NCBI RefSeq assembly: GCF_016820445.1
Contig: NZ_JADHDT010000002.1
Coordinates: forward strand, 1-64,000
Direction of reading: 5' to 3'
Source of the DNA: Sphingomonas beigongshangi
GTDB lineage: Bacteria; Pseudomonadota; Alphaproteobacteria; Sphingomonadales; Sphingomonadaceae
DNA length: 64,000 nucleotides
Shown here: in pieces, positions 1 through 9,126 of the stretch
Numbering within the stretch: position 1 is the first letter of the stretch
Layout: each line of letters opens with the position of its first letter
Program-made: the position numbers and the translations under genes
Notes under the pieces: generated by a model
Databases searched by the model: none
What the model saw: only the letters and a program-made list of their open reading frames with translations
Told to the model about the DNA's origin: nothing

Positions 1-987
1 CCCAACCGTCTTCTTCTCTGCCGTCGCCCTCGCGGCCACCGTCATCTTCTGGCTATGACCAATGAGTCCTGACCCTAGAAGGCACCTTAGCGTAGTAAAA
101 TGGGAAGCTTGGATATCAACCTCTACGACCGGCTCGCCGTCAATCGTAAGAACACCTCTATCCTCTTTGGGCATATTTTGATATTTGCCCGAAGGGTCAA
201 CAAGGCGGCCGCCAGAACGATAGTCGAATCCTTCAATGTCACCATTATTGAAGACGCGCTTTAAACAAACAAATGATCCAGGTGGATTGATAATCGCTCT
301 AGCCAATCTTTCATTTATTTTCGTTAACAGGAAGGCGCTCTTCTTAACTTCTGGATTATCTGCCGCTATTGACATCCGGCGACCTTTAGTTTTTTCACCG
401 AAATTGCCGTATTTTTTTGTTGAAGCGGCTCTAACAATTACCAAGCCTTTGGTGGCGGCACGATCAGACCGGCGAAAATGACTACTCATTTCCCCGATCA
501 CTAATCCGTGAAAAGCGGCCAGCTCGATAAGCTTATCTTGGATGAAGAAGCGCGCAGCTTGAGCGGGGGTTCCGGGCAATGGAACGCCATTCACCCCTTG
601 CCGGACATCAATAAATTCCCCCTTTTCCAGCTTGTTTAAAGCCCAATTGAAAGGCTCTCTTCCTATAATTTCACCTGTAAACGACGCGCTCATTCGCGAG
701 CGATAGCAATAGGGGCTATTGTTCTCGCGAGCGCACAAAAGGTCAGCAACGATAGCCGTAAGGGCCTGACGCCGCTTCTTGGTGGAGCGCTCGTGTCCGG
801 CGCCAACATGATCCGTTTGGATCAATATGCTGTCAATTAGCGCCGATGACTCGTCCGATGCAGCCTCTCTTTCCAAGGAAAGGTAGGCACCGTCCGCGCG
901 ATATTTCTTTTCTATATCTATTTGCGCATAGAGATGGCAGCAAGATACAACTATAAGACTAGCAAAACTAAGATAAACACTGTACAT
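1..987 (-). CDS. Hypothetical protein of an integrated element (partial; runs off the left edge)
   Basis: An open frame of 329 codons runs without a stop from an ATG at 987 to the first base of the window, so the C-terminus is missing. The next in-frame stop upstream is at 1042-1044, which limits the start. A weak GGAA lies before the ATG. Codon use is visibly less GC-rich than in the chromosomal genes to the right. I do not recognise the family with certainty. Near residues 285-315 the stretch KYQNMPKEDRGVLTIDGEP followed by VVEVDIQASHFTTLR resembles a segment seen in conserved phage and plasmid hypothetical proteins, where an acidic residue and a histidine follow a hydrophobic strand. That resemblance is from memory. 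It lies behind the integrase on the same strand and is probably element cargo. Confidence 0.6.
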   Translation of the reverse strand, partial: MYSVYLSFASLIVVSCCHLYAQIDIEKKYRADGAYLSLEREAASDESSALIDSILIQTDHVGAGHERSTKKRRQALTAIVADLLCARENNSPYCYRSRMSASFTGEIIGREPFNWALNKLEKGEFIDVRQGVNGVPLPGTPAQAARFFIQDKLIELAAFHGLVIGEMSSHFRRSDRAATKGLVIVRAASTKKYGNFGEKTKGRRMSIAADNPEVKKSAFLLTKINERLARAIINPPGSFVCLKRVFNNGDIEGFDYRSGGRLVDPSGKYQNMPKEDRGVLTIDGEPVVEVDIQASHFTTLRCLLGSGLIGHSQKMTVAARATAEKKTVG

Positions 988-1253
988 TTGAGGTTCCGTT
1001 GAATGCGACGGGCAGCGCCTTCGTCGCCTCCCGAACACCGATCAACAGAAATGTACTTGGCGTGAGCCGAAACGCCCTTGGAAAGCGACGAGTCGCCCAC
1101 AATTCTGCCGTAATATTAAAATATATTTAAGCTGGTTTAAGCTTTTTTGGCCAACTGTAAACATCTAATCTGAATTGGTCGCCTACTGGCAAAAGGCAAA
1201 TTATGGTGGGAAAACCACTAAATCTATTCTGACAGGCTGATTTCTACGATAAC
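988..1253. other. AT-rich intergenic stretch inside the integrated element
   Basis: No gene is visible between the integrase stop and the hypothetical gene start. The stretch is AT-rich near 1110-1150 and holds a direct repeat TTTAAGC at 1126-1132 and 1136-1142. It presumably contains the promoter of the minus-strand hypothetical gene. No convincing terminator or operator could be picked out. Confidence 0.4.
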
Positions 1254-2558
1254 TCACATGCTTATGGTCACTTGCTCTTCAACGATAAAGCGGGGCATCG
1301 CCTTAATGGCGCGCAGTTTTGCTGTCAGCGACACCGTTCCATAGGATTGCCCAACCGATCGTGGTGCATGTCCTTGGATGGCGTCAGCTACGCGCTCCGG
1401 AATACCTGCCTCCATGGCGCGGGTTTTGAAGGTATGGCGCCATCCATGGTTAGGCTGAACGTGCGGATCAGTAAGGCCGACGGTAGACCGCAGCCATGCG
1501 CATAACCGCTCACCAACCTTCTTATAATAGCGGTTTGAAGGTCCAGAGGTCCGAACTCGATCTATATCATAGAAGATGGGCCGTTCTCCTGCCGCATTTG
1601 CAATTGCTGTAAAGCCTTGGTCGATCAAATGCGGGTGAACAGGGACCTGCCTAGCTTCATTATTCTTTACCGTACCGGCTTCTGGCGTGATATTGATAAT
1701 CCAGATTTCACCTACCTGCCGAATATCCATCCCTCTAAGCTGGCTTATTTCGTTAACACGCGCCCCCGTGTACGAGCACAGCCACGGAATCCACCTACGA
1801 GCTAGCCTTTCATAATGTCCGCATTCGGCAGATAGATTTAAGGTTGCTGATAAGATCAACAGAACTTCATCAGGGGAAAAGTCTCTATCCCTAATTTTTT
1901 TCGCTTTAGGCGCGCGCACCTTTACTGCTACAGCCACATTGCTTTGCAGATACCGCTTTTCTAAAGCCCAAGCTAAGGTCGCCCTAAGGGCGCATAGGTG
2001 CTTGCGCTTCACTGTACCCGGCGTGCGTACCTTACCGTTACGACCCGGCTCCGTCAGCAGAGCGTCCCGCCAACGATCTATATCACTAACCGTGAGAGCG
2101 GCGGCGTTGTCATGCCCTACAAAGGCAACCAATGATTTTAGGATCGATCGCCATTCTGTTGCGGTAGCAGGCTTGATACCTTGTTCCGCCGCATAAGAAT
2201 CAAACGTAGCGATCAAGGGCACTTTAAGGCCCGCTAGAGCCGATTTCCTACCTAGGGTCGGTACGCTCGGCATCGGGGCTGATGATACTGTAGCAGGCTT
2301 ATTTGAGCGTTCTACAGCGCCTGACCCTGTTCCAGCCTCCATGGCTTTATCGAACGCAACCACAAAAGAGGGCAGTAGGCGCTTGGCCTCCCTACGATCC
2401 TTCGTGCCTAAGGTTTTGATCCATTCCCGTCGGCCATCGAACATCGGGCGCAAGGCCACAGGAATAGCCCGACGGAAATAGTAGGTGCCGCCGTCCCGGC
2501 GATACAGGTGTGTCGTCAACCGTCGCTCCACTACGTTTGTAGCAGACAGTCGCGCCAA
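1254..2558 (-). CDS. Tyrosine-type site-specific integrase
   Basis: The 434-residue protein has the layout of phage and island integrases: an N-terminal DNA-binding part (residues about 15-60, a YYFRRAIP segment typical of this subgroup), a SAM-like core-binding domain (about 110-215) and a C-terminal catalytic domain. Catalytic residues visible are the first Arg in YTGARVNEISQLRG (about residue 270), HGWRH (about 373, the H-x-x-R motif) and the Tyr in VGQSYGTV (about 405). It catalyses strand exchange between an element attachment site and the chromosome. The gene starts 50 bp from the 3' end of tRNA-Thr and reads away from it, the usual arrangement for an island integrated into a tRNA gene. 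No excisionase is seen in the window. Confidence 0.92.
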   Translation of the reverse strand: MARLSATNVVERRLTTHLYRRDGGTYYFRRAIPVALRPMFDGRREWIKTLGTKDRREAKRLLPSFVVAFDKAMEAGTGSGAVERSNKPATVSSAPMPSVPTLGRKSALAGLKVPLIATFDSYAAEQGIKPATATEWRSILKSLVAFVGHDNAAALTVSDIDRWRDALLTEPGRNGKVRTPGTVKRKHLCALRATLAWALEKRYLQSNVAVAVKVRAPKAKKIRDRDFSPDEVLLILSATLNLSAECGHYERLARRWIPWLCSYTGARVNEISQLRGMDIRQVGEIWIINITPEAGTVKNNEARQVPVHPHLIDQGFTAIANAAGERPIFYDIDRVRTSGPSNRYYKKVGERLCAWLRSTVGLTDPHVQPNHGWRHTFKTRAMEAGIPERVADAIQGHAPRSVGQSYGTVSLTAKLRAIKAMPRFIVEEQVTISM

Positions 2559-2607
2559 GCTTGATCTTCGTGCTTTTTGGCTAAGTCATTCAAATACTTA
2601 GCAAAAA

Positions 2608-2683
2608 TGGTGCCGCTTACAGGACTCGAACCTGTGACCCCCGCATTACGAATGCGATGCTCTACCAACTGAGCTAAAGCGGC
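2608..2683 (-). tRNA. tRNA-Thr (anticodon CGU)
   Basis: A complete 76-nt cloverleaf with encoded CCA can be folded on the minus strand. The acceptor arms GCCGCTT (2677-2683) and AAGCGGC (2612-2618) pair perfectly. The D arm AGCTCAGTTGGTAGAGC, the T arm with GGTTCGAGTCC and an anticodon loop TTCGTAA are present, with anticodon CGT reading codon ACG. The 3' end faces the integrase, so this gene is the likely attachment site of the element to the left. The element's other boundary is outside the window. Confidence 0.96.
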
Positions 2684-2885
2684 ACGGGCGGCGCGTGGGC
2701 CGCTCGGGTGAGGCGGGCGATTAGCAGGGTCGTGGCGGCCTGACAAGCGGCCGCTCGCATCGGCCGACGCGGAAGGACGAGCGTGCATTACGCCCGCGCC
2801 TTTACGCCCCGTTTACCAAACGGGGTGCACAAGCCTGTGTCACGAGGGGTTTTTTATTGCCCCGGCGTCAAGAGGGTCTTGGGGA

Positions 2886-4268
2886 ATGGATACGGGCGGA
2901 TTCGACCAGCAGCGTACCGATGGCGAGGAAGAAGGCGCGCGTTTCGCCGCGTCTTTGCCGTCGGCGGCGGGAGCCACCGGTACCGATCCGGGTGAGGACA
3001 CCGACCCGGACGGTATCGACGACGGCCTCGACGACGGCGGCACGGATGTCGACGAAGGCGGCGTGACCGATTCCGGCTTCGACATCGGCGGCGACGAACG
3101 GCGTATGCATGTGCGCGCCTACAATCACTGGGTGTCCCTGCTGAAAGGGCGCCCCTATCCGCCGATCGACGAACTCGATCCGGCGAATATCGTCGATTTC
3201 GGCCCGCACAGCGTGCTGCTCGACTTCACGGCCGGGCTCGAGGATCCGTCGATCGCCTATCTCGGCCGCACGCTGCGCGAGGAATGCGGGCTGGAAAGCA
3301 GCATCACGCGGATCGCCGACGTGCCCGGCCGCTCGCTGCTGTCGCGGCTGACCGACCATTATCTGCAGATCATCGCGAACCGCGCGCCGATCGGGTTCGA
3401 GGCGGAGTTCGTCGGCACGCGCGGCCGCACGACCCTCTACCGCGGCATCCTGATGCCCTTCTCGTCCGACGGCGAGGCGATCGACTTCATCTATGGCGTG
3501 ATCAACTGGAAGGAGATGGTCGACGACGCGACCCAGGCGACGCTCGACGCCGAACTGGTCGCCGCGATCCGCGCCGCGCCCAAGCCCGCCGCCGATGCCG
3601 CGATCTGGGCGGACGGACCGAGCCACGCCGCCGAGCTCGAGGTCGGCGCGCTTCCGGCCTTCCCGATCGAGGAGCCGCCGCTCACCGGCACGCTCGGCGA
3701 CCGCCTGATGATGGCACGCGAAAGCGCCGCAGCGGTACGCGCCGCCGACACGCGCGGCCGCGCCGCGCTGTATCGCGCGCTCGGCCGTGCCCATGACTTC
3801 GCGCTCGCCGCCGATTCGGACGCCGAGGGCCTGGCCGCGCTGCTCGCCGCCGCCGCGCTGAAGGCGCAGCCGCGCGCACCGATGACGCCGATCGTCAAGC
3901 TCGTCTTCGGCGCCGATTACGACAAGACGCGCATCGCCGAATATGCCGCCGTGCTCGGCCATGCCCGCCGCCTGGCCGTGCCGGCCGGGGGCCTCTCCGC
4001 CATGCTCGACGCGACAGAGGGCGGCATCAAGGCCGTCGTCGCCGCCGAGCGGGCGGCACGCCGTCCCGCCAAGTCGCCCGACGTGTTCGATCGGGCTGCC
4101 GCGGAACTGCGCGCGCTGCCGGTGCTGGGCAAGCTCGCGATCGGCGCGGGCACCGAGGAGTTCGTGCTGCTGCTCGCCCGGGCGGCCGGCGGCGATTCGG
4201 TCGAGGTGATCAAGCGGGTCGACAACAAGGCGCTCGTCGCGTCCGCGCTCAAGAAGGCGGCCGCATGA
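2886..4268 (+). CDS. PAS-domain protein with an acidic low-complexity N-terminus
   Basis: The 460-residue protein begins with about 70 residues very rich in Asp, Glu and Gly. A PAS-like domain follows at about 75-210: AYNHWVSLL, then LDPANIVDFGPHSVLLDF, and GTRGRTTLYRGILMPFSSDG. The rest is Ala-rich and helical, without kinase or cyclase signatures. Such PAS proteins bind a ligand or sense redox state and act through protein contacts, but the partner here is unknown. It lies 115 bp upstream of the NAD-glutamate dehydrogenase on the same strand, so a link to glutamate catabolism is possible but unproven. The first ATG has AGAGGG about 9 nt upstream. An internal ATG just before the PAS domain (residue 74) is a weaker alternative. 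The tRNA-proximal gap before it (2684-2885) probably carries its promoter. Confidence 0.75.
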   Translation: MDTGGFDQQRTDGEEEGARFAASLPSAAGATGTDPGEDTDPDGIDDGLDDGGTDVDEGGVTDSGFDIGGDERRMHVRAYNHWVSLLKGRPYPPIDELDPANIVDFGPHSVLLDFTAGLEDPSIAYLGRTLREECGLESSITRIADVPGRSLLSRLTDHYLQIIANRAPIGFEAEFVGTRGRTTLYRGILMPFSSDGEAIDFIYGVINWKEMVDDATQATLDAELVAAIRAAPKPAADAAIWADGPSHAAELEVGALPAFPIEEPPLTGTLGDRLMMARESAAAVRAADTRGRAALYRALGRAHDFALAADSDAEGLAALLAAAALKAQPRAPMTPIVKLVFGADYDKTRIAEYAAVLGHARRLAVPAGGLSAMLDATEGGIKAVVAAERAARRPAKSPDVFDRAAAELRALPVLGKLAIGAGTEEFVLLLARAAGGDSVEVIKRVDNKALVASALKKAAA

Positions 4269-4383
4269 TGCGGGCCAACAAGCAATAAAGCCACATCCCG
4301 CGGATAGTTCCTTTCCGATCCGCGAAATTATTGCACTGCGGCAAGTCTTGAGGTTGACCGCCGACGGGCGCATAGGCGCGCCC

Positions 4384-7300
4384 ATGGCCGACCAAGACAA
4401 GAGCATGGCCGCGGCGCTTGCCGCCAGGCTGACCAAGGGTGCGCTGCCGGGAGAGTTGAAGGGCTTCGGAGACGCCGAGCGCGCCGCCGCGGCCACCTTC
4501 GTCGCGCAGACCGCCGCCACCCGCCCCGCGGGCACCGCCGCCATCGCGCTGGAGCCGATCGCGTCCGACGACACGCGCCGCCGGATGCGGCTGGCGATCG
4601 TCAACGACGACATGCCGTTCCTGGTCGATTCGATCGCGGCGGCGATCGGCGCGCAGGATCTCGACATCGACCGCGTCATCCATCCGGTCGTCCGCGTCAG
4701 CCGCGACACCGACGGATCGCTGATCGACATCGGCGGCGCCGGCATCCCCGAATCGATGATCTACATCGAGATGGAACGGGCCGACGCGCGCGACCGTCGC
4801 GGGCTGGTCGACGATCTGACCGCGGTTCTGGCCGACGTCCGCGCCGCGGTGGCGGACTGGCCCGCGCTGCAGCGCGCGATGGCACGCGACGAGGCCGCTT
4901 TGCCGCAGGGCGAGGGCGCGCAGCTGCTGCAATGGTTCCTCGACGGGCATTTCACGCTGCTCGGCCACCAGAACTGGAATCGGGACGGCAGCGCGGGCGA
5001 AGCGCTGGGCATCGCCCGCCATCCGCACGACGTGCCCGTCCTTGCCGAGGCGAGCCGCGCGCTCGCCTTCGACTGGTTCGAACAGGGCAACGATGCGCCG
5101 CTGCTCCTCAAGTCCAGCCTGATCAGCACCGTGCATCGCGCCGTACCGCTCGACCTGGTCGTGGTACCGATCGTCGAGAATGGCGCGATCACCGGCCTGT
5201 CGATCCACGCCGGTCTGTGGACCAGCGCCGCGCTGCAGGCGGCGCCGCGCGACGTACCGGTGCTGCGCGCGCGTCTGTCCGCGCTCAAGGCCAAGTTCGG
5301 CTTCGATCCGAAGGGGCATGCGGGCAAGGCGCTGACGCACGCGCTCACCGCGCTGCCGCACGATCTGGTCATCGCCTTCGACGCCGCCGCGCTGGAGGAC
5401 GTGGTGTTGACCGCGATGAGCCTGGCGGATCGGCCGCGGCCGGCGCTGGTGCTGGTCCGCTCCGCGCTCGGCCGGCATCTGTTCGCCTTCGCCTGGCTCC
5501 CGCGCGACGACCTCACCACGGCGCGCCGCGTCGCGATCGGCCAGATGCTGGCGGACGCGGCGAACGGTTCGATCCTCAACTGGTCGATCAGCCTGGACGA
5601 TGGCGTCGTCGCGCTGCTGCGCTACACGATTGACCTGCGCGGCGCCGGCCGCATGCCCGACACCGCGCCGCTCGCCGACCGGCTGGAGCGGATGGTGCGC
5701 GGCTGGATACCCGCGGTCGAGGCCGCCCTGGTCGCCGACGTCGGACCGGCGCGCGCCGCACGCCTCGCGCTGCGTCATGCCAACGCCTTTCCCCAGGGCT
5801 ATCGCAACAGCCATTCCGCCGAGGAGGCTGCCGCCGATATCGAGCGGCTTGCCGGGCTGGAGGCGGCGGGCAGCCGCGCGGTGCGCCTCGCCACCCGCGA
5901 TAGCGCGACGAGGCTCAACATCTATCGCCAGGGCGGCGCGCTCGCGCTGTCGGACGCGGTGCCGGTGCTGGAGAATTTCGGCTTCCGCGTGATCGAGGAG
6001 GTGCCGACCGCGCTCGGTGACGATGCGCATTCGTCGATCCACGAATTTCTTGTCGAGGCGAGCGGTCCGCTGTCGTGCGACGCCACGATGCTGGAGGGCG
6101 CGATCGCCGCGGTGCTGGAGGGACGCGCGGAAAATGACGCGTTCAACCGCCTGATCGTCGACGTCGGCCTCAGCCCGCAGGCGGTCGTGCTGCTGCGCGC
6201 CTGGTTTCGCTACCTGCGCCAGGCGGGCCTGACCTACGGCCTGACCACGGTCGTCGACGCCCTGCGCCGCGCGCCGAAGGTCGCCAATGCGCTGATCGCG
6301 CGCTTCGCCGCCGCCCACGATCCTGCGGGTACGGGCGATCCGCATGCCGCCGATGAGGCGATCGAGCGCGGGCTGGATGCCGTCTCCGCGATCGACGACG
6401 ACCGCATCCTGCGCGCCTATCGACATCTGATCGCCGCGACACTGCGCACCAACGCCTTTGCCCCGGCGGCGGCCGAGGCGCTGGCGTTCAAGCTGGACAG
6501 CCACCTGATCCCCGGCCTGCCGGCGCCCGTGCCGTGGCGCGAGATCTGGGTATACAGTCCCCGCGTCGAGGGCATCCACCTGCGCGCCGGTCCGGTCGCG
6601 CGCGGCGGCCTGCGCTGGTCGGACCGGCGCGACGACTTCCGCACCGAGATCCTCGGCCTGATGAAGGCGCAGAGGGTCAAGAACGCGGTGATCGTGCCGA
6701 CCGGCGCGAAGGGCGGCTTCTATCCCAAGCAGCTCCCCTCCCCCGCCGTCGACCGCGATGCCTGGCTGGCGGAAGGGACCGAAAGCTACCGCATCTTCAT
6801 CCGCTCGCTGCTGTCGATCACCGACAACATCGTCGAGGGCGAGGTCGTACATCCCGAGGGCGTGCGCATCCTCGACGGCGAGGACCCCTATTTCGTCGTC
6901 GCGGCGGACAAGGGCACCGCGACGTTCAGCGACGTCGCCAACGCACTGGCGCTGGAGCGCGACTTCTGGCTGGGCGACGCCTTCGCCAGCGGCGGCAGCG
7001 TCGGCTACGACCACAAGGCGATGGGCATCACCGCGAAGGGCGCCTGGGTTTCCGTCCAGCGCCATTTCGCGGAACGCGGGCTCGACGTGCAATCGGAGAG
7101 CATCCGCGTCGTCGGCTGCGGCGACATGTCGGGCGACGTGTTCGGCAACGGCATGCTGCTGTCGAAGGCGATCAAGCTGGTCGCCGCCTTCGACCACCGC
7201 CACATCTTCATCGATCCCGATCCCGATCCGGCGACGAGCTGGGACGAGCGCGCGCGCATGTTCGCGCTGCCGCGGTCGAGCTGGGCGGATTATGACGCCA

Positions 7301-8976
7301 CGCTGATCAGCAAGGGCGGCGGCGTGTGGGCGCGCAGCGAGAAGAGCATCAAGCTGTCCGACGAGGCGCGCGCCGCGCTCGGCCTGACGCAAAGCGAGAT
7401 GGACCCGGCGAGCCTGATCTCCGCGATCCTGAAGGCGCCCGCCGACCTGCTCTGGTTCGGCGGCATCGGCACCTATGTGAAGGCGGCGGCGGAGAACAAC
7501 GCCGCGGTCGGCGATCCCGCCAACGACCGGTTGCGCGTCAATGCCGAGGACCTGCGCGTCATCGCCGTCGGCGAGGGGGCGAACCTGGGCGTGACGCAGG
7601 CGGCGCGGATCGCGTTCAGCCAGCGTGGCGGCCGGATCAACACCGACTTCATCGACAATTCGGCAGGGGTCGACTGCTCGGACAACGAGGTCAACATCAA
7701 GATCGCGTTGAACCGCGAGATGACCGAGGGCCGGCTGGGCTTCGAGGATCGCAACGCGCTGCTCGCGAGCATGACCGACGACGTCGCGCATATCGTGCTG
7801 GAGGACAATCGCCTGCAGACGCTGGCGCTGTCGATCGCGGAGGCGGACGGCGCCGCGGCGATCCCCAGCTATGTCAGGCTCATCGAGATCTTCGAGGGTG
7901 CGGGCCGTCTCGACCGCGCGGTGGAGGGACTGGCGGGGAACGAGGACCTGCTGCGCCGCGGCCTCGAAGGCCATGGCCTGACCCGGCCCGAGCTCGCCGT
8001 GCTGCTCGCCACCGCCAAGCTGGCGCTGCAGGACGGGATCGAGCATGCGCCGCTGGCGATGGCGCCCGAGCTTGCGCCCGATCTGCACGCCGCCTTCCCG
8101 CCGGCGATGCGCACCCGCTTCGCCAAGGCGATCGACGAGCATCGCCTGCGCGGCCAGATCGTCGCGACGAAGCTCGCCAACCGCATCGTCAACCGGCTGG
8201 GCGTGCTCTATCCGTTCGAGCTGGCCGAGGAGGAGGGCGCCAGCATCGCCGATATCGCGGCGATGTTCGTCGTCGCGGAGCGATTGTTCGGGCTCGATGC
8301 GCTCTGGGCGGAGATCGAGGCCGCCCCGGTCGCCGAGGGCGCCCGCATCGCGCTGTTCAACGAGGTCGCGGTGGCGACGCGATCGCACATCGCCGACCTG
8401 CTGCGCGCGGTCGCACCGGGCACGCCGCCGCAGGCGGTGCTCGACCGCGTCGGCAAGCGCGTCGCGCAGCTTGAGGCGCAGACCGCCTCGCTGCTGCTCG
8501 AGGAGGCGAGCGCGCAGAGCGCGCGCATCGCGGCGGAGCTGGAGGCGGCGGGCGCGCCGGCCGATCTGGCGCGTCGTGTCGTGCGATTGTTCGAGATGGA
8601 CGGCGTCATCGGCCTCGCCTCGCTGGGCGAACGGCAGGGGATCGACGAGGTCGAGCTGACCCGCGCCTTCACGCATCTGGGTCAGGCGCTCGGCCTCGAC
8701 TGGGCGCAGGGCGTGGCCGCGCGGATCGTGTCGAGCGATCCGTGGGAACGGCTGCTGCTCGCCGGTCTCGCGCGGGATTTCCAGCAGTTGCGGCTGGAGT
8801 TCCTCGCGCGGGGCGGCAAGGCGCCGCGGCAGGCCGCCGACGACTGGCTTGCCGCCAATGCGGCGCGCGTCGGCCAGTTCAAGGCGGTGATCGATCGCGC
8901 CCGCCATGCCGCGCAACCCAGCGCGGCCATGCTGGCGCAGATCGCGGGCCAGGCGCGGGTGCTGCTGGGGCGGTAG
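4384..8976 (+). CDS. gdh: NAD-specific glutamate dehydrogenase, large (180 kDa class)
   Basis: This 1530-residue protein belongs to the large bacterial NAD-dependent glutamate dehydrogenases, which deaminate L-glutamate to 2-oxoglutarate and ammonia in the cytoplasm and usually serve catabolism. The N-terminal half (about 1-690) is the regulatory ACT-like region. The catalytic domain holds the family block GLRWSDRRDDFRTEILGLMK followed by QRVKNAVIVPTGAKGGFYPK, which carries substrate-binding lysines. Further on come VVGCGDMSGDVFGNGML, consistent with the dinucleotide-binding region, and INTDFIDNSAGVDCSD. The frame is open from a TTG at 4348, but the ATG at 4384 (MADQDKSMAAAL) is the more likely start because it gives the usual N-terminus. 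No frameshift is seen and the length matches the family. It stands alone; only the PAS gene precedes it. Confidence 0.95.
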   Translation: MADQDKSMAAALAARLTKGALPGELKGFGDAERAAAATFVAQTAATRPAGTAAIALEPIASDDTRRRMRLAIVNDDMPFLVDSIAAAIGAQDLDIDRVIHPVVRVSRDTDGSLIDIGGAGIPESMIYIEMERADARDRRGLVDDLTAVLADVRAAVADWPALQRAMARDEAALPQGEGAQLLQWFLDGHFTLLGHQNWNRDGSAGEALGIARHPHDVPVLAEASRALAFDWFEQGNDAPLLLKSSLISTVHRAVPLDLVVVPIVENGAITGLSIHAGLWTSAALQAAPRDVPVLRARLSALKAKFGFDPKGHAGKALTHALTALPHDLVIAFDAAALEDVVLTAMSLADRPRPALVLVRSALGRHLFAFAWLPRDDLTTARRVAIGQMLADAANGSILNWSISLDDGVVALLRYTIDLRGAGRMPDTAPLADRLERMVRGWIPAVEAALVADVGPARAARLALRHANAFPQGYRNSHSAEEAAADIERLAGLEAAGSRAVRLATRDSATRLNIYRQGGALALSDAVPVLENFGFRVIEEVPTALGDDAHSSIHEFLVEASGPLSCDATMLEGAIAAVLEGRAENDAFNRLIVDVGLSPQAVVLLRAWFRYLRQAGLTYGLTTVVDALRRAPKVANALIARFAAAHDPAGTGDPHAADEAIERGLDAVSAIDDDRILRAYRHLIAATLRTNAFAPAAAEALAFKLDSHLIPGLPAPVPWREIWVYSPRVEGIHLRAGPVARGGLRWSDRRDDFRTEILGLMKAQRVKNAVIVPTGAKGGFYPKQLPSPAVDRDAWLAEGTESYRIFIRSLLSITDNIVEGEVVHPEGVRILDGEDPYFVVAADKGTATFSDVANALALERDFWLGDAFASGGSVGYDHKAMGITAKGAWVSVQRHFAERGLDVQSESIRVVGCGDMSGDVFGNGMLLSKAIKLVAAFDHRHIFIDPDPDPATSWDERARMFALPRSSWADYDATLISKGGGVWARSEKSIKLSDEARAALGLTQSEMDPASLISAILKAPADLLWFGGIGTYVKAAAENNAAVGDPANDRLRVNAEDLRVIAVGEGANLGVTQAARIAFSQRGGRINTDFIDNSAGVDCSDNEVNIKIALNREMTEGRLGFEDRNALLASMTDDVAHIVLEDNRLQTLALSIAEADGAAAIPSYVRLIEIFEGAGRLDRAVEGLAGNEDLLRRGLEGHGLTRPELAVLLATAKLALQDGIEHAPLAMAPELAPDLHAAFPPAMRTRFAKAIDEHRLRGQIVATKLANRIVNRLGVLYPFELAEEEGASIADIAAMFVVAERLFGLDALWAEIEAAPVAEGARIALFNEVAVATRSHIADLLRAVAPGTPPQAVLDRVGKRVAQLEAQTASLLLEEASAQSARIAAELEAAGAPADLARRVVRLFEMDGVIGLASLGERQGIDEVELTRAFTHLGQALGLDWAQGVAARIVSSDPWERLLLAGLARDFQQLRLEFLARGGKAPRQAADDWLAANAARVGQFKAVIDRARHAAQPSAAMLAQIAGQARVLLGR

Positions 8977-9021
8977 AAGCGCGTAGCACCGGGCCCACCG
9001 CGGGCCGTCGCCACCGCTCAT

Positions 9022-9043
9022 CCCCTCCCCTTCAGGGGAGGGG
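9022..9043. terminator. Perfect 9-bp hairpin between convergent genes, REP-like
   Basis: CCCCTCCCC, loop TTCA, then GGGGAGGGG form a perfect stem and tetraloop, followed by a GGCCGGGGGTGGGG tail. It sits between the glutamate dehydrogenase stop (8976) and the convergent PepSY gene stop (9127). It lacks a clean U tract. The compact GC-rich form with a G-rich tail resembles repeated extragenic palindromes of GC-rich proteobacteria, so it may be a repeat copy that also blocks read-through. Confidence 0.5.
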
Positions 9044-9126
9044 CCGGGGGTGGGGCATTTCCGCTAGCAGCGCGCTTCCCGCGACGCGACGACCCACCCT
9101 CTGAAGAACGGGAAGGGAGATGCCGC

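Noticed and set aside
236..481. Short plus-strand open frame in the left-edge region
   Set aside because: It lies opposite the longer, uninterrupted minus-strand frame 1-987, which is the better candidate.
1126..1142. Direct repeat TTTAAGC-tgg-TTTAAGC as possible iterons or integrase arm sites
   Set aside because: Only two 7-bp copies in AT-rich DNA; too little to support a function.
2531..2788. Minus-strand 85-codon open frame through the tRNA gene
   Set aside because: It translates the tRNA itself (the stretch AQLVEHRIRNAGVTGSSPV is a well-known tRNA artefact).
4249..9021. Very long open frame on the minus strand opposite the glutamate dehydrogenase gene
   Set aside because: Its translation is Arg/Asp/Gln-rich low complexity without motifs; it arises from GC-biased third positions of the real plus-strand gene.
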